From positions 15,624,001 through 15,688,000 of the forward strand of contig OZ316898.1 in the NCBI GenBank assembly GCA_973895155.1: a stretch of 64,000 nucleotides of DNA, in the 5' to 3' direction. The position numbers and the translations under genes were made by a program. Each line of letters opens with the position of its first letter. The first letter of the stretch is position 1. This document shows, piece by piece, positions 34,605 through 46,732 of the stretch. The DNA is from Marsupella aquatica (Eukaryota > Marchantiophyta). The notes under the pieces are model-generated. The model worked only from the letters and a program-made list of their open reading frames with translations, did not search any database and was not told where the DNA came from.

Positions 34605-36221
34605 TCATCTTTTCTCTCGGAGAGAATAGGTGGTTGGCCGGGAGTGCGTGACAGCAAGTGAACCGTCTCTAGCAAACAATCTCGTGCTCAAGCTGTTGAA
34701 CAACTCTCTCGAGTAACGACGAGAAGCCTTCCTCCAATCTGTCCCAGTACGCATCATAGAAGCAAACTCTTCATAACTAATTTGGCCATCCTTATCCGTG
34801 TCCACCTCCCTCATAATGTCGTTAATAAAATCCTCTGATTCATTCGGCCCTAAGTCGTCAGCAAGGGCCAATCTCAGCTCATCCATGTCAATGTAACCAC
34901 TTCCGTTCCTATCAAAGTGGGCAAATGCCTTTTGCAAGTGCTCCTCTTTGTCCATCTGCTTCAGGTGAATGCTGGCAGCAACAAACTCCCCATAATCTAA
35001 GGTTCCACTACCATCCGCATCCGCAGCATCCATCAAAAGCCTCACCTCAGCCTCAGGTAAGGTGGACCCGATCTTTTGTAAACCTGCTTTCAGCTCATCA
35101 AATGTGATGGCCCCATTGTTGTCCGAATCCATCATCTGGAACATTTCTCTCAAGCCCTCAATCTCCTCCCCGGACAGATGTTCTGCGATGATTCGTAGGG
35201 CCTTCTTCTTGAGTTTGTTCATGGCTGAAAACTGTTTTAATCTGTGCTTTACAGCATCACCCAGTTGAATGTTCGGAGCCTTCTTTGCATTTTGCAGCCA
35301 TTGATGGTCCAGCACCTGCTGGGCTGTGTATCTCAGCTCGGGATCAGGCTCCAGCATGTACCTCACCAAACTCTTTGCATTGTCTGACACTTTGGGCCAG
35401 GGATCTCTAGAAAAATCTAAAACGCCCCGGAGAATGGCTAGAGCCACACCTTGCTCAGTCTCCGCCCAAAAAGGTGGCACTCCACACAGCAAAATGTAGA
35501 GGATAACCCCTGCACTCCACACATCTACTTCTGGGCCATAGTTCCTCTTCAACACCTCTGGAGCCATATAATAAGGGCTCCCCACTATCTCAGTGAACCG
35601 CTCTCCCGGAGAGAAGAAGCAAGACAGCCCAAAGTCAATGGCCTTGAGAGGGGAGTCTTCCCTCTTATTGGCGAAAAGAAAGTTCTCAGGCTTCAGATCT
35701 CGATGCATGACTCTATGTTTGTGACAAACCTTCACCACCTCAACAATCGTCCTTGTGACGTCAGCAGCTTCACGCTCACTGTAGTGACCTCGGTCGATGA
35801 TCCGGTCAAAGAGCTCTCCGCCTTCACAGAGCTCCATCACTAGATGCACAGCTTGATCATCCTGGTGTACTCCTCTCAGGCACACAATGTTATCATGCTT
35901 GGGGAGATGGTGCATGACTGCCACCTCTCGCCGGACATCCTCCACATCCACTGCCGTCCTCAGCTTCTTTTTGGAGATCGACTTACAAGCTAAGAGCTCC
36001 TGGGTCTCTTTGTCCCTGCATAGGTATGTTATGCCAAACTCGCCTCGCCCCAGCTCCCTGCCCAACGTGTATTTGACCTGGATGTCCTCCCCCTCTTTGA
36101 CCCCTTTGAAAACCAGCACTTTTGATGCCCCCGAGGCATAGTAACCATCCCTACCGTAAACATTCGCCTTCTTCTTCTTCCCACTCTTCTGCCCCGATGA
36201 TAAACAAAAGCAGTTCCCCAT
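34605..36221 (-). CDS. Calcium-dependent protein kinase (CDPK)
   Basis: A single uninterrupted 538-codon ORF. It begins MGNCFC, with Gly2 for N-myristoylation and Cys4/Cys6 for palmitoylation, implying membrane attachment. The Ser/Thr kinase domain (about residues 51-309) has the glycine loop '[10 protein letters not shown]', Lys80, 'HRDLKPEN' with Asp175, DFG 197-199 and APE 220-222. An autoinhibitory junction (about 315-350) is followed by four EF-hands starting at Asp365, Asp401, Asp437 and Asp474, each with a complete 12-residue loop. The architecture is full length for a plant CDPK, which phosphorylates targets in response to cytosolic calcium. The lack of introns is unusual compared with most angiosperm CDPKs. 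No damage is visible. Confidence 0.95.
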   Translation of the reverse strand: MGNCFCLSSGQKSGKKKKANVYGRDGYYASGASKVLVFKGVKEGEDIQVKYTLGRELGRGEFGITYLCRDKETQELLACKSISKKKLRTAVDVEDVRREVAVMHHLPKHDNIVCLRGVHQDDQAVHLVMELCEGGELFDRIIDRGHYSEREAADVTRTIVEVVKVCHKHRVMHRDLKPENFLFANKREDSPLKAIDFGLSCFFSPGERFTEIVGSPYYMAPEVLKRNYGPEVDVWSAGVILYILLCGVPPFWAETEQGVALAILRGVLDFSRDPWPKVSDNAKSLVRYMLEPDPELRYTAQQVLDHQWLQNAKKAPNIQLGDAVKHRLKQFSAMNKLKKKALRIIAEHLSGEEIEGLREMFQMMDSDNNGAITFDELKAGLQKIGSTLPEAEVRLLMDAADADGSGTLDYGEFVAASIHLKQMDKEEHLQKAFAHFDRNGSGYIDMDELRLALADDLGPNESEDFINDIMREVDTDKDGQISYEEFASMMRTGTDWRKASRRYSRELFNSLSTRLFARDGSLAVTHSRPTTYSLREKR

Positions 36222-37200
36222 AGTGTGCTTCCCCCTCCTCCTCTGCCGAGATCTACACTATGAAAGCCCTCCAAATCCCATGAAGTGATCACGGAGGGTG
36301 CTGGGCCAACCCACCACTCGTCAGGAACAACTTGGTTTTACAGAAGGCATCTCAGCCCACCACACTAGGGGCAAAGACCCACACACCCTGTCACAGACTC
36401 ATAATCCCTCAGTCGGTAGACAGTCGGTCCAACATCCCCACCATACAAACATCTTTCACTGTCCCCTGGATGCGATCTCCATACCCTACGCAGAGTTGAA
36501 GCCAATCTGGATACGCAGCTAAAACAACAAAGGAATCCTGGGCGATCGAGACGTGTCAAATTCTCCCACAGACTTACTTAACCCACGAGTCCGTTCTCCA
36601 GCTGCAGATCGACTCTCCTCGGACAACAAGACCTTTACATTTATCAAATCGCGGAACTGCACGCCCCGTATGGCTGCCAAACAGTCTACATCCCTGAAAC
36701 CTCTTCTCCCCGCGTTCCGTTCCTTGCTTTGCGCCTGCTGTACCTCTGCCAGCAAGTCTGCATCCACCCGACCACCCGTGGTTGCTGGATGCTCCTCTCC
36801 ACCTCCTCTCCCTCGCCTCTTTCGCTGCCCTTCTCGGTTTCACCCAGTTGATGGCAGAGGTACAGAGTAAAGACCACCGAACCCCGTACCCCAAAGCTGT
36901 CTAAACCAAGCCCACCGATCACCTTGGCTCCTTAAACCAGTAAAATTTACGTTCGAGATTGAAAAAATAAATGTGGAACCAACCCAGCAACGCGGCCCAC
37001 GCCCGGCCTGCTGTTTCTCTGTTTCCTTTTGCTGTGCACTGTCCTTCGTGTCTGACAGGCTCTCTGACTTGCAGGCGTCCGAAACGGCTGAGCTTGCTGG
37101 GGACCTTGGCTCCCTGGCCTTGACTGGCGATCTGAGTGGCTACGGCAGTGGCTTGGCGATCTCAGTAATTACGGTGCTAGAAGTGCTATTGTTATGCCAG
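36222..37200. other. CDPK upstream region
   Basis: C/T-rich on the plus strand immediately upstream of the kinase start, as in a 5' leader, then mixed sequence. ORFs here overlap on both strands and show no family signature. Confidence 0.4.
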
Positions 37201-37258
37201 TAACCATAGTAATTGGATCGATCACGTTTAAGTTGGGATCAAGACATAGTTGTTCACA

Positions 37259-37577
37259 ACAAGTTTTATTGTTAAAAGTCTCAATGCTTATGCTCTGAAT
37301 ATTGATGTTAAAAGTCTCAATGCTCATTCTTTGAATGTTGAAGTTAAAGAGCCACTAGCCCGGACACAAACCTGGTTCCAAAAATTTCACCATTTTTAGT
37401 ATTTTTTTTTAAATTGTGAAGTAAAGTCTCATGGTAAGGAGAGGAATGTGAAAAGTGAGAAGTCTTGGACACTCCTCCTTTTATATTGCCAGTGGTGGTT
37501 TAAAGCCCAGGATGCATTGAACAAGTTTTATTGTTAAAAGACTCAATGTTCATTCTTTGAATGTTGAAGTTAAAGCC
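37259..37577. repeat. Local direct repeats
   Basis: The words TTTTATTGTTAAAAGTCTCA and ATTCTTTGAATGTTGAAGTT occur twice, at about 37261-37350 and 37523-37572. In the first block the TTAAAAGTCTCAATGCT unit is itself doubled. Confidence 0.6.
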
Positions 37578-40059
37578 TGGATGCAAGTTGCCCATGAAGC
37601 CCGAAAGGATAAACTACACCTCCATGGATTTGATTTAAACATAAACATATGCTTGGATATTGCTATTGACATTTCTGTCCAAAAAATACGTTCAGTAACC
37701 AAATCATCATTTATGTCCAAATATTTTGCCTATTACTGACTATCACCACTTGTGTCATAAAGATACTTTGTGGGTGGCTAGAGCACTTTTAATTTAATGC
37801 TTGGCTCCATTCTCCTAATATTCTTTCCCCTCCACATAGTTACTAAAAAAGATAAAATGTAAAGTACATTTAGGCCCTTATATAAATACCTGGTCTTCAT
37901 GGTAGATGAAACTTAGAGTAGATTGTGTACTTCAAAGACTACTCATTATGGACCCCCATTAGGGGTCGGGCCTTGCAAAGTCCCTTGCATGAGGATGTGC
38001 CACATCAACGAGGATCGTGACAAACAGGACAAAGCAGTTTTTTGGAAAACAAAAAGGTCTTTGTCATGTTTGTGTTCATATTCGTGTAAATTATGGGGCG
38101 CCATGCCGTAAGTGTTAATTACATTTTGAGTGTTTTTAAATTGTTTACTATGTAATTAGTTAGATAATTGCCACTAAAGAATGTAAGTAAATAAGTAACA
38201 GCTCATACCTGATCCTCTCTCTTTCGATGAGAGAGATACCAACAAGAGATGACTATAAACAGGGTACTTCCATTCTATCACAACGCGCTACTGTCATTGA
38301 AGACATCTCAACCTTCTGCGGTGAGCGCTATTGACATTCGGCCGGCTATGAGTGTATTGAAGCTCGACTTTAACTTGCCATGTGCATGAACCGGCTTACA
38401 AGTAACTACATTGGCTTTGGAGAATACTTGCAACAGATGTTGTAGCTTTTGCGTAGCTTTTGCGTAGCTGCTTCACCTCCATAAGCAGTCCTGTGCCATC
38501 CAGGTTTGCACAATGAAATGATAAGGCTGTTGCAAGTGATTGTCTTAAGGTTCTTCTTGCACAAATTAGGTGTTAGGCAAAGAAAGTGCCTTTCGGGGAG
38601 CCTTTGTTGGGATTTTCATTCTATTGTGTGGAGTAGTGATTGCCAATGGATAAAAGGCTTTTAAGAGAGTCAATTCAACGTTCAGCTGCAAACTGGGATC
38701 AGGAACCAGGAGCTTGTCGTGGAGGTCCGACTTGTTTGCTTGGAGCCGGAGCTAGAGTCAAGTTTCACATGTTGCTGGTTCAGTGACAAAGTACTTCTGC
38801 ATTCCATCTTAGGGTCGGAGTGGAGTGTCAACATTGCTATTTCCCCATTTGTTGCGGTTGCCATCAACTTTGGTGTTCTGTCTATGAGTGCTTGCGTCAC
38901 TATGAAGTTGTGGCTATAAATGAAGTGAGCACCCTGGGCCCTCAGTGTTAACTAATATGGGATGATGTGTGAATGCTCAAAGGGTGGATTTTATTCATTT
39001 TAAATTAATAATTATAATTATGACCGGTAAGAAGGGAACTTTTTATAGAAAAATGGAAATAACAAGGGGTGAGAGGGATGGAGTCCCGATTGCAGGGGGT
39101 TCACTTCTTTTACTTGAAGTGAGGGCCCAAGGAGTGAGTGTGGTCTGGGTCCAAGCTTTGGAGGTGCGCCTGCTATTGTTGCCAACCGATAGAGAGATGC
39201 AGACTGAAATTGGATGAGGGTGCATTGACCATGAGTGAGCTAAGCTCAAGTTCAAGTTGGAGTAACCATTTGTGTTGTATACTTTGATCAAGTGAAGGCA
39301 GGTCCAGCTCAGAGTTTTCAAGGTGGAGCTGGCAGGAGTACTAGAGGCGCGCAAGGCAATCCAAGCTGAGTGAGTCCGGGCCTTGCTAAGCTGAACTAAG
39401 CTGAATACGTCTGCGGCTATATACATCTGCTTGGCAACTTGCAACTCCCACACTGAAGATTCTTACACTTTGCATGAGTTCTTTCACTAAAACTTGAGGT
39501 CAGTCTGCATTGCCAGTTTCATGTTGTAGCCACATTGTAATGATCTTTTGGTTTCCTTTGTGTTAAAGCTGAGTGGAGTTTCAGGCTTATCCTAAAGGAC
39601 TATCAGGCTTTGAATGCCAATACCCTACAAGCAAGTGAATGTATTTTGCACTGCCATAATGAATTTTGCATTTGCCTTGTAGTTTATATCAGGACCAAAC
39701 GGCAAGGGGCCGGCATTTGTTGCAACTGTTTACTTAATGTTGATCTCTCCATGTGAGTGTGTAGTGTGCATTGTTAAGCAGATTACTGTGCAGATTATGT
39801 AGGAAGTTGATTTAAGGCACTGTGTACTGAATGTAAGCAAGTTGAATAGGGCCCGACCAATTTCTTTTAATATTGCTAATTATTGTCCATGCTGGTTGTC
39901 ACCATGGGGAGGATCAGGGGTATGGGAGTCAGGGTCAAGCTTAAGACTCAGTGTTTGTTATCGACATTATCTCTTTGTAGAACAAGTGGAAGAAGCCAAT
40001 TGATGGTTGTGGAAACCTGTAGTTGTTGCTCACTTCCTCCTACTCTGCGTTGAACTTTG
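37578..40059. other. No recognisable gene
   Basis: AT-rich intergenic sequence with short ORFs only. A Cys-containing 62-codon ORF at 37923-38111 was not recognised. Confidence 0.4.
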
Positions 40060-40755
40060 GTTTTGCGAGGGAAATCACTAGCCTATGCACTCTTCCTTGG
40101 AATGATTTGAATTTTATAAAACAGTTTTTCGGCCGCAAAAAACCCCACGGCCAGGGAAAACAAACAGCCAAAAAAGCACATATAGCCAGGACCCAACTAA
40201 TCAGAGTACAGCCACCTACCAGCCATAGGCATGCCCCAACAAGACGTAGAGGAACACATCCCAGGTACCCAAACAACCCACTCAAGAACGGAACCGTGCA
40301 TGGAAGCCACAACCAATCAGGAAGGAGTAGGAGACAACATAAGAGGCAACATGCCCTCAAGACTAATCCCAACAAAGCCAAACTGATCACCTGTCAGATG
40401 TGATATGACCACAACCGTGTAGAATCTAGTTCATACGCTGCTCATCAATCCAGGTTTTGGCCCTAAACTGATCACCTGTCAGATGTGATATGACCACAAT
40501 CGTGTAGAATCTAGTTCCTACGCTGCTCATCAATCCAGGTTTTGGCCCTAATGAGGCAAGTACCCTTCCGACCAGGGGGGAGTCTCCGACTAGCAACATA
40601 GAGGTTATCAGCAATCTCAGAGAGCACCAAGCCCAAGTCAAAAACCGGACGTCCACCAGCTTGGAACATGTGGGTGTTCCTGCCCATCCAGATCAGCCAC
40701 AGAATCTGCACTAGTACATTTTGAGCCCTTTTACCGATCCTCTTTCTATCGGACG
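40060..40755 (-). mobile_element. LINE 3' fragment
   Basis: The minus strand encodes 'VLVQILWLIWMGRNTHMFQ' and continues 'GLVLSEIADNLYVASRR', matching the LINE tail at 5750-6359. An 85-bp unit beginning AACTGATCACCTGTCAGATG is tandemly duplicated at 40381-40465 and 40466-40550. Similarity to the LINE stops near 40755, where ATCGGA-rich sequence begins. Confidence 0.7.
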
Positions 40756-41805
40756 CCTTCGGAAAATCTGCGGTGAAACTTTCAGACATCCGATTGTTTC
40801 TATTTTGCAAAGTCCAATTTCCCAAGAATCGGAAAAAGACAATCGGAAACGAATCGGAACTACCAATTATTTTAGGATCGGACATTTCGTTTATTTCTGT
40901 TTTGGACTTATCGGTGTCCTATTTATTGTGTATCGGACATTCCTTCCGTCCATTCTAGCAAAGTTGGGAATTCTGATACAAATGCGATGGAAATAGCATC
41001 GGAATTTTTGATATATTTGGAGTCGGGAAGAGCGATGTCAAGAGAAACGGACTTTGCGATATGTGTGATATCGGAAATTGCAATGATATTGGTTTCGGAC
41101 ATTACAATCGTTATGACATCGGATATAGTTTGGTACCAACAAAATGCGTTTGCAAATGGGTTGCCGGTTTCAAATGGGAGGCCTAATTGCAGGGGTTTTA
41201 GCTTGGGTGCAATTTAAACAATTATTGAGGTCCAATATTTAGGGTATAGGGTATTTGATTCAAGGGAGACTTGATACATGGGGAAGGATGACATGGCAAA
41301 AGTATACATAGATGGATCATAGACAAAAATGTAATATCTAGAGGAAAATTTAGTACAAAAAATGGAGAACGTACATCTACATATATGCATGGTGCAAAAT
41401 ATCCTAAAGGCAGGGCATAACAAATCTAAATAGTGCCCTCCAACTAGCCACCTAGCTAGCCTAGTACTATGTATGTCTACCTAGCCCACTATCCATACAA
41501 GCTATGTTGCGTCTTCCTCTTCTTCGGGCGGGAGCGACTAGGCTGGTCTACGGTCCGTATGAGTCTCTACTACTGGTACATCGGGTAGTACCTGATGGTC
41601 TTGACCACCTAATGTGGCTCCATCCTCTCCTGGTGAACAATGTGCAAAAGCAATCTCTGGTACCCCCCCATCTCCAGATGCTGCTGAACCACAGGAGGGC
41701 ACCCCTTCCCCAACACAAGTGTGGAAAGAAGCCCCTCCAGTGCCACCACCACTACCCTCCTCAGGCCAAAAATCACCTCCACCACTACCACCAGAACCTC
41801 CAGAC

Positions 41806-42081
41806 GGGTATGACATGCGTGACAATAAACGGGAAACAGGTTTACTGGTACCAGCAAAATTTACTGTTACCAGAAAAATGACAATGTAAAAATATTTCCA
41901 AAAAAATCATATTTTCCAAACAAAAAAAAGGCAAACGACATTTTTTGGCTAGCTTTGGGCACTAGCAAAAAAATGTTTTCGACAATAAAATAAATTAAAA
42001 AAATTAATTATCACTCATTTTCCTGTTACCGGTTTTTGTTTCTTGTTACTGTTTGTTGTTTACTGTCGTTTGTAAATACCC
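41806..42081. mobile_element. MULE-type MITE 1 (276 bp)
   Basis: Flanked by a perfect 9-bp duplication, CCTCCAGAC, at 41797-41805 and 42082-42090. The right end reads GGGTATTTACAAACGACAG inward and the left end GGGTATGACATGCGTGACA. Both ends continue with AAACAGG- and GGTACCAGCAAAA/GTTACCAG-type words shared with MITE 2 and the ends of copies 1 and B. Inside, at about 41951, a decayed palindrome-like word occurs. It has no coding capacity. Confidence 0.9.
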
Positions 42082-42443
42082 CCTCCAGACTGTCCAGTAG
42101 CAATGCCACCACCACCACTATGAGGGTGAGAAACAGAGCTAGCCCTCAGGCCAAGACTCACCTCGACCACTATGGCGAGAACCTCCTCACTGGGTCCCTA
42201 CACCACCACTATGAATGAGAGATGGTGTGGGCACATGACTGACAACCCTCTCCCCCGACTGTCGTGAACCACCTGGTACACTACTAGGGCCAGCCCTGAA
42301 CTGACTATACGCAACACCACCACCACTACCCCCTACAGGCCGAGACTCACCTCCACCACTATGGCTGGAACCTCCAGACTACCTAACAACATGACCACTG
42401 TCAGCATGAGATGGTGCGGGTCATGAACACAAACCCCCTCGGA

Positions 42444-44568
42444 CTATCGAGAAACATCTGGTACAACATCAGGGCCAACCCTAAACTGACGAGGAGCAAC
42501 ACCACCCCCTTGGCCACCTCCAGCAGCTGGAACCCGAGATGCACTACCAACCCCTCGACCACCTCCAGCAGCTGGAACCCGAGATGCACTACCAACCCCT
42601 CGGCCACCTCTAGCAGCTGGAACCCCAGATGCACTACCAATCCCTCGGCCACCTCCAGTAGCTGGAACTCGGGACCCACTACCACCACTCCTGCCTGGTA
42701 ATCTTCGATGAGGAGGCATATCGCCTCTAGTGCTCTCCATCCGGCAAGTGGGGCCACCTACACCCCTACTAGACTGGTGACGTACTCTCTCATGGGATCT
42801 CGACCGACCATGTGCACGACTAGAAGGTCGTACTAGAGCCTCGGCCACACTCCCCTCCGAGGCACTGTCCTCCTTGTCCTCCCCCTCAGCATCCTCCTCA
42901 CTACTCTCCAAGTCCTCCTCACCCCCCTCATCATCCTGCACATTACATTAATCCCCAATCCATATTTGTCATTCAATTCCGCATGTATGAAATGTAAGCC
43001 ATCTATGATCAATTTAATAACCACACTTACCGACGCCAACATGTCGTCCATGTGAATCTTCAGAGCCCGTGCACCATGCTTCTTTGCCAACTCCCTCTCT
43101 GCCGGCAGCAATGGTCGTCCATGCTCCTTCTCCTACACACCCCATTCACATGCCACCCCACCTAATGTAAATTATTGCAACCATACCCTGGCCTAAACAC
43201 CTCAACCCTTAAACATTAAATTACCATTCAAAACACTTAGCCGTTCACCATCGCCAAATTAAATTTTGAATTTTGAATTTTCCAATACTAAAAGAATCGG
43301 TGCCCTCAATGGTTCCGATTGTTTTATAACTTCCGATGCTGCATCCGATACTTTAAGAGTCGGACTGAAATCGGACATTACAGTTTGAGAGGAAAAAAAC
43401 TAAGGCATACATGCATACCGTAGCAACTCGATCAATGGCACTACAAACAAAGACCTTGCACAGGTTTGAAAAGGCAGGCATTTGTCAATTGGCCTCAGGG
43501 TGATTAGGAAGGAGGACTGTTGCTGCTGAGCAAAGGCATGGAGAGGAGGGGAGTGGAGCACTTACAAAATCAGCCTTGAGACGCTGCGAGCCACCCTACC
43601 CCATCCTGTGAGTAACCTTTGGCCTCTTTTCCACTCTCAATAGAGCCTTCGTTAGCCAGGATGGTGGGTCTCCAAGCTGTGTTGATCTCGCTGACCAATC
43701 TTGAAGCTCTTGATGCATGGCCTCAGTACTCACGAGCTCCCCTTGTTGAATCTTTTTCTGAGCTTCTGCGATTTTAGCTTCCCAGTGTTGTGTGGCTTGC
43801 CAAGCTCAAACTTGCAATTCTTCTTCAAGCCAAGCACACCAGGCATCGTCGGGAATCTCACCACCCGGGCATCCACCTTTCCTGATCACCTCCTCATCCA
43901 GTTTGCAATCAGCCAGGTACTTGCGCATCTTCTCCCTTACATGATTTTGCATGTATGCAAGTGAGACTGAGTTTTTTTGTTTAAGAATCGATCATCCAAG
44001 AAAGACCCATTTGAAAACCTCTCCTTGATTTGCTCTCTAATTCGAAATCTCTCATCCTGCTTCTTCTTCCCCCAATAGTCCATGGGGCCAAAATGAGACC
44101 TCACAATCTGCCTGAGCTGACTCCGGAACAAATGATAACTCTTGGACAGTGGACCCCCTCCCTCATTCAGAAATAGTTTTGGCCTCTTGGCCCTTTCCTC
44201 TGCCTTCCTCTTGTCCTCCTCAATCCTCTGTCGTTCTGCAGCTCGAGCCTCCCTTCGTAGGCTCTTCTCCTTTTGTCTTGGGGAAAGGGCCTCAATTGGT
44301 CTCTCTCCCTTGTCCTTCGCTTCTTCTTCCTTTGCCTCTCCTCCTCAAGCCTACATTCAAATCTCTTCTCTGCATCAGTCATGGCTGCCTTCTGGGAACT
44401 ATCGATCAGGCCCTGAGTAAGCTGAGTTGCCTGCAGTGCAACCTCCGCAGAGAGGCCCACCTTCTCCCTGAACAATTGGGCCATGATCTCACCATAGCTC
44501 ATGGATGGCCCAACACCGTCTCCCCCTCCAGCATTGCCTTCCATAGCTGCGAGCTCCGCAAATGTGCT
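42444..44568 (-). pseudogene. CACTA/Transposase_24-like gene remnant
   Basis: Minus-strand pieces in order: 'MSYGEIMAQLFREKVGLS' with a Lys/Arg-Glu-rich helix (44568-44170), 'FRSQLRQIVRSHFGPMDYW' (about 44130-43950), 'MRKYLADCKLDEEVI' and 'PDDAWCAWLEEELQ' (43960-43800), 'AERELAKKHGARALKIHMDD' (about 43100-43040), then an acidic and Gly/Arg-rich C-terminus (42941-42444). The basic/coiled composition and R-x-I...F-x-P...W pattern resemble plant En/Spm-associated (Ptta-type) proteins. Stops and frame changes are present and some may be introns. A family call from pattern alone is weak. Confidence 0.35.
42514..42693. repeat. 45-bp tandem repeat (about four units)
   Basis: Units begin CCACCTCCAGCAGCTGGAAC. 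On the minus strand each encodes a 15-residue Gly/Arg-rich repeat of the form 'GVPAARGGRGVGSAS'. Confidence 0.85.
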
Positions 44569-44700
44569 TGTCAAGTGCTTCCGACGTTTGCTCCGACTGA
44601 AGTGCTTTTGCACTTTAGTCGGGAAACCTAAAACCTGAAAACCATAAAGTTTGATACTTTTCATATTGCAAATTCTGACCCTAAATGCATCGGAAAACAT

Positions 44701-45640
44701 ATCAGAAATACCGACATTGTGTGAATCGGACCCCTCCTCTGTAGTGTCGGACCTAGCTAGCCCTCCTTTGCAGTTTGTTAAGGATTATAATTAAAATGGG
44801 ATGACCTTGGCATTTGGATTCCTATATATACTAGTGGCGCCCCCTTTTATGTTTTGGGGGTTACTTATGTGGATATTGTGGGCTTTTTTATTAGGTGTGG
44901 CATGCAAAGAACGGACATTTAGTTGGCGTCACAAAACACACACACACACCCATTTTTGTTTGGTATGTATATATGGATGATATTGAATATATATGTACCT
45001 AGCTAGATATACGTTGCTTTCCGGTTGAATCTAATTCAATTCCTATTTCACCATGGGGTTTGACATGCCATATGCATGGTGCAACTTTTGGGCACTAAGA
45101 ATGGATTCAATTAAACACTCAACATTCTAGTGTCGTGTTGTGCAGCTTGTTTTTTTGTTTTTGGAGGGTCGGGTCGTTGGTTTTCCTTGGATTTTGAGTA
45201 GGGTTCATTTTGCCAATGCATTATGCACAGTGAGAGTCCGCATATTCAAAAGGTATGATATCCTCTAAAATATCTCAAAATTATTGGACATGATGCATTA
45301 GTTGTGGCATGGGACTTTAAAATTGCACATCCAACTCTTCATTCATATTTGTTAACTTTCTTAATTCTTGTTTTGTTCAGGTTGAGATGTATTCTTATCT
45401 CATCTTCAACTTCCCCACCTAGCCTGTACGTGCAGGTATTTTGGATTGGCCTTAGCATATAGTCTAAGGCTTGATTAGAGCCTAGTTGGCACTGAGAGCG
45501 CGGATATCATTCAGGTACAAAGTCCAACTTTGCTAATTATTAACATACAATTTCCAATTTGGGTTAACTTCAAGTTAAGGTGATGAATGTTGAATTTGGG
45601 TAAAGACTTGTTCTGTGTAATTAATTGGCAGACAATGTCA
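44701..45640. other. No recognisable gene
   Basis: AT-rich sequence with a short (CA)n run near 44938. Only short ORFs. Confidence 0.4.
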
Positions 45641-45964
45641 ACTTTTGGGAGTGCGGATACAAATTCCAACTCCGACATGTCTTCTTCTCAGGGGGAAATT
45701 CCTCCCCCCTGAACGGCCTTGGGTGCCCCCTCCATTGGGCCCTATTCCATGCTGGTGTGTTAGATTAAAGGAATGGTGGTGCGTCAAGCGTGGCAGTCCA
45801 TTGAACACATCAAAAACTATGGGAGGCATGAGGGTGATTTACCAGGATATTCAGCTTGCCAGGTATTGCTTGACATAATCTCCGCTATGATACACTATAT
45901 ATCATAATAGTTGGGTTGAGAACTTTAATTTAGGATACAATTATTAATTATTGTTTGTTTATGA

Positions 45965-46576
45965 TTGAATAGGTGCTACGTAGGACCCCTACTCCATTGG
46001 TCTCTAGTCAACTATGGCATGATGCATTCCCTAGCTGGTGCTAGAGAGTTACTTGCATCATCAGTTGAAGACGCTGACCAAGCATCTACACCCGCCCATG
46101 TTGACACAAATGTTCTTTGTGAACCCACAGTGGTAGACTCAGAGCATGATAGACATGATGCACCACCACCTACTAGAGTTCTACGCACAAGACCCCATTC
46201 TCATAGACAAAGACATCAGCATGTAGTCATTGACACAGACACAACCCATGAGCATTTTGGAAATAGTGATATGCCTCCACTAGGGGAGGAGTACATAGCA
46301 GTTGAAGTGAGGTTGGGCTTATCATATGTGACGGGCAAGGCAATGAGTGTCTTGAAGGATTTTTCCCCTAAGATATTTGTGATTCCATCTGGCATAGGTA
46401 ATAAAATCCCGGTACATATTTGGGGTCGGCAATGGATAGTGAAGGCATCGACCCTTGGTGGCGAGGTTGGATTAGGCTTATTTGCTTTGGAAGACATTCT
46501 GGTCCCTCCAAAGCCTTGGCGTCATGGTTATGATGGGGAGCACCTTTTCCCTTACATTGGGCCTGTGTATACATCG
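45965..46576 (+). pseudogene. SET-like protein ORF, cut by insertion of copy B
   Basis: This ORF encodes a disordered N-terminal half and then 'GGEVGLGLFALEDI' and 'GEHLFPYIGP', which resemble the start of a SET domain (G-x-G-L-G-L-F-A followed by a YIG-like strand). The ORF stays open into copy B, but the last roughly 45 codons come from the transposon end, so the host frame is interrupted at 46576. An upstream exon may lie at about 45770-45865, ending CCAG/GTATTG. The catalytic half, if it exists, would be right of copy B and outside the window. It may belong to the CACTA-like region or be an older gene. Confidence 0.4.
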
Positions 46577-46655
46577 AGGTGTTTACAAAAGGTAGTAAAT
46601 AGCAAACAACAAACTATAACAGGAACTGGTAACAACAAAATTTCCTATTTTGGGT
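46577..46655 (+). repeat. Left terminal inverted repeat of copy B
   Basis: AGGTGTTTACAAAAGG followed by TAACAGGAACTGGTAAC-type words, the mirror image of the right end of copy 1 (2740-2842). Confidence 0.8.
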
Positions 46656-46732
46656 GCATATTTCTCTTGGTATTGTGGCAAAATTTCAAAAAACCGTTCC
46701 TAAAACACTGATAATTATGCGATGCCGAATAC

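Larger units (their letters stand above)
40760..46576. mobile_element. Possible CACTA-like element with an ATCGGA motif array
   Basis: The short motif (A)TCGGA, often TCGGACAT, recurs in both orientations at 40760-41130, again near 43290-43380 and at 44690-44750. Dispersed short subterminal motifs of this kind are typical of CACTA (En/Spm) elements. A minus-strand gene remnant here has features of CACTA-associated plant proteins, and a plus-strand SET-like ORF follows. No CACTA terminus or 3-bp duplication was located, and the right side is hidden beyond copy B, so the assignment is tentative. Confidence 0.35.

Noticed and set aside
35451-35843. Plus-strand ORFs opposite the CDPK
   Set aside because: Shadows of the strongly supported kinase ORF on the minus strand.
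41504-41889. Pro/His-rich plus-strand ORFs
   Set aside because: They are antisense to the Gly-rich gene remnant and run into MITE 1; the composition follows from the CCACCA repeats.
44167-44631. 160-codon plus-strand ORF
   Set aside because: Shadow of the charged minus-strand ORF, with Leu/Pro/Ser-rich antisense composition.
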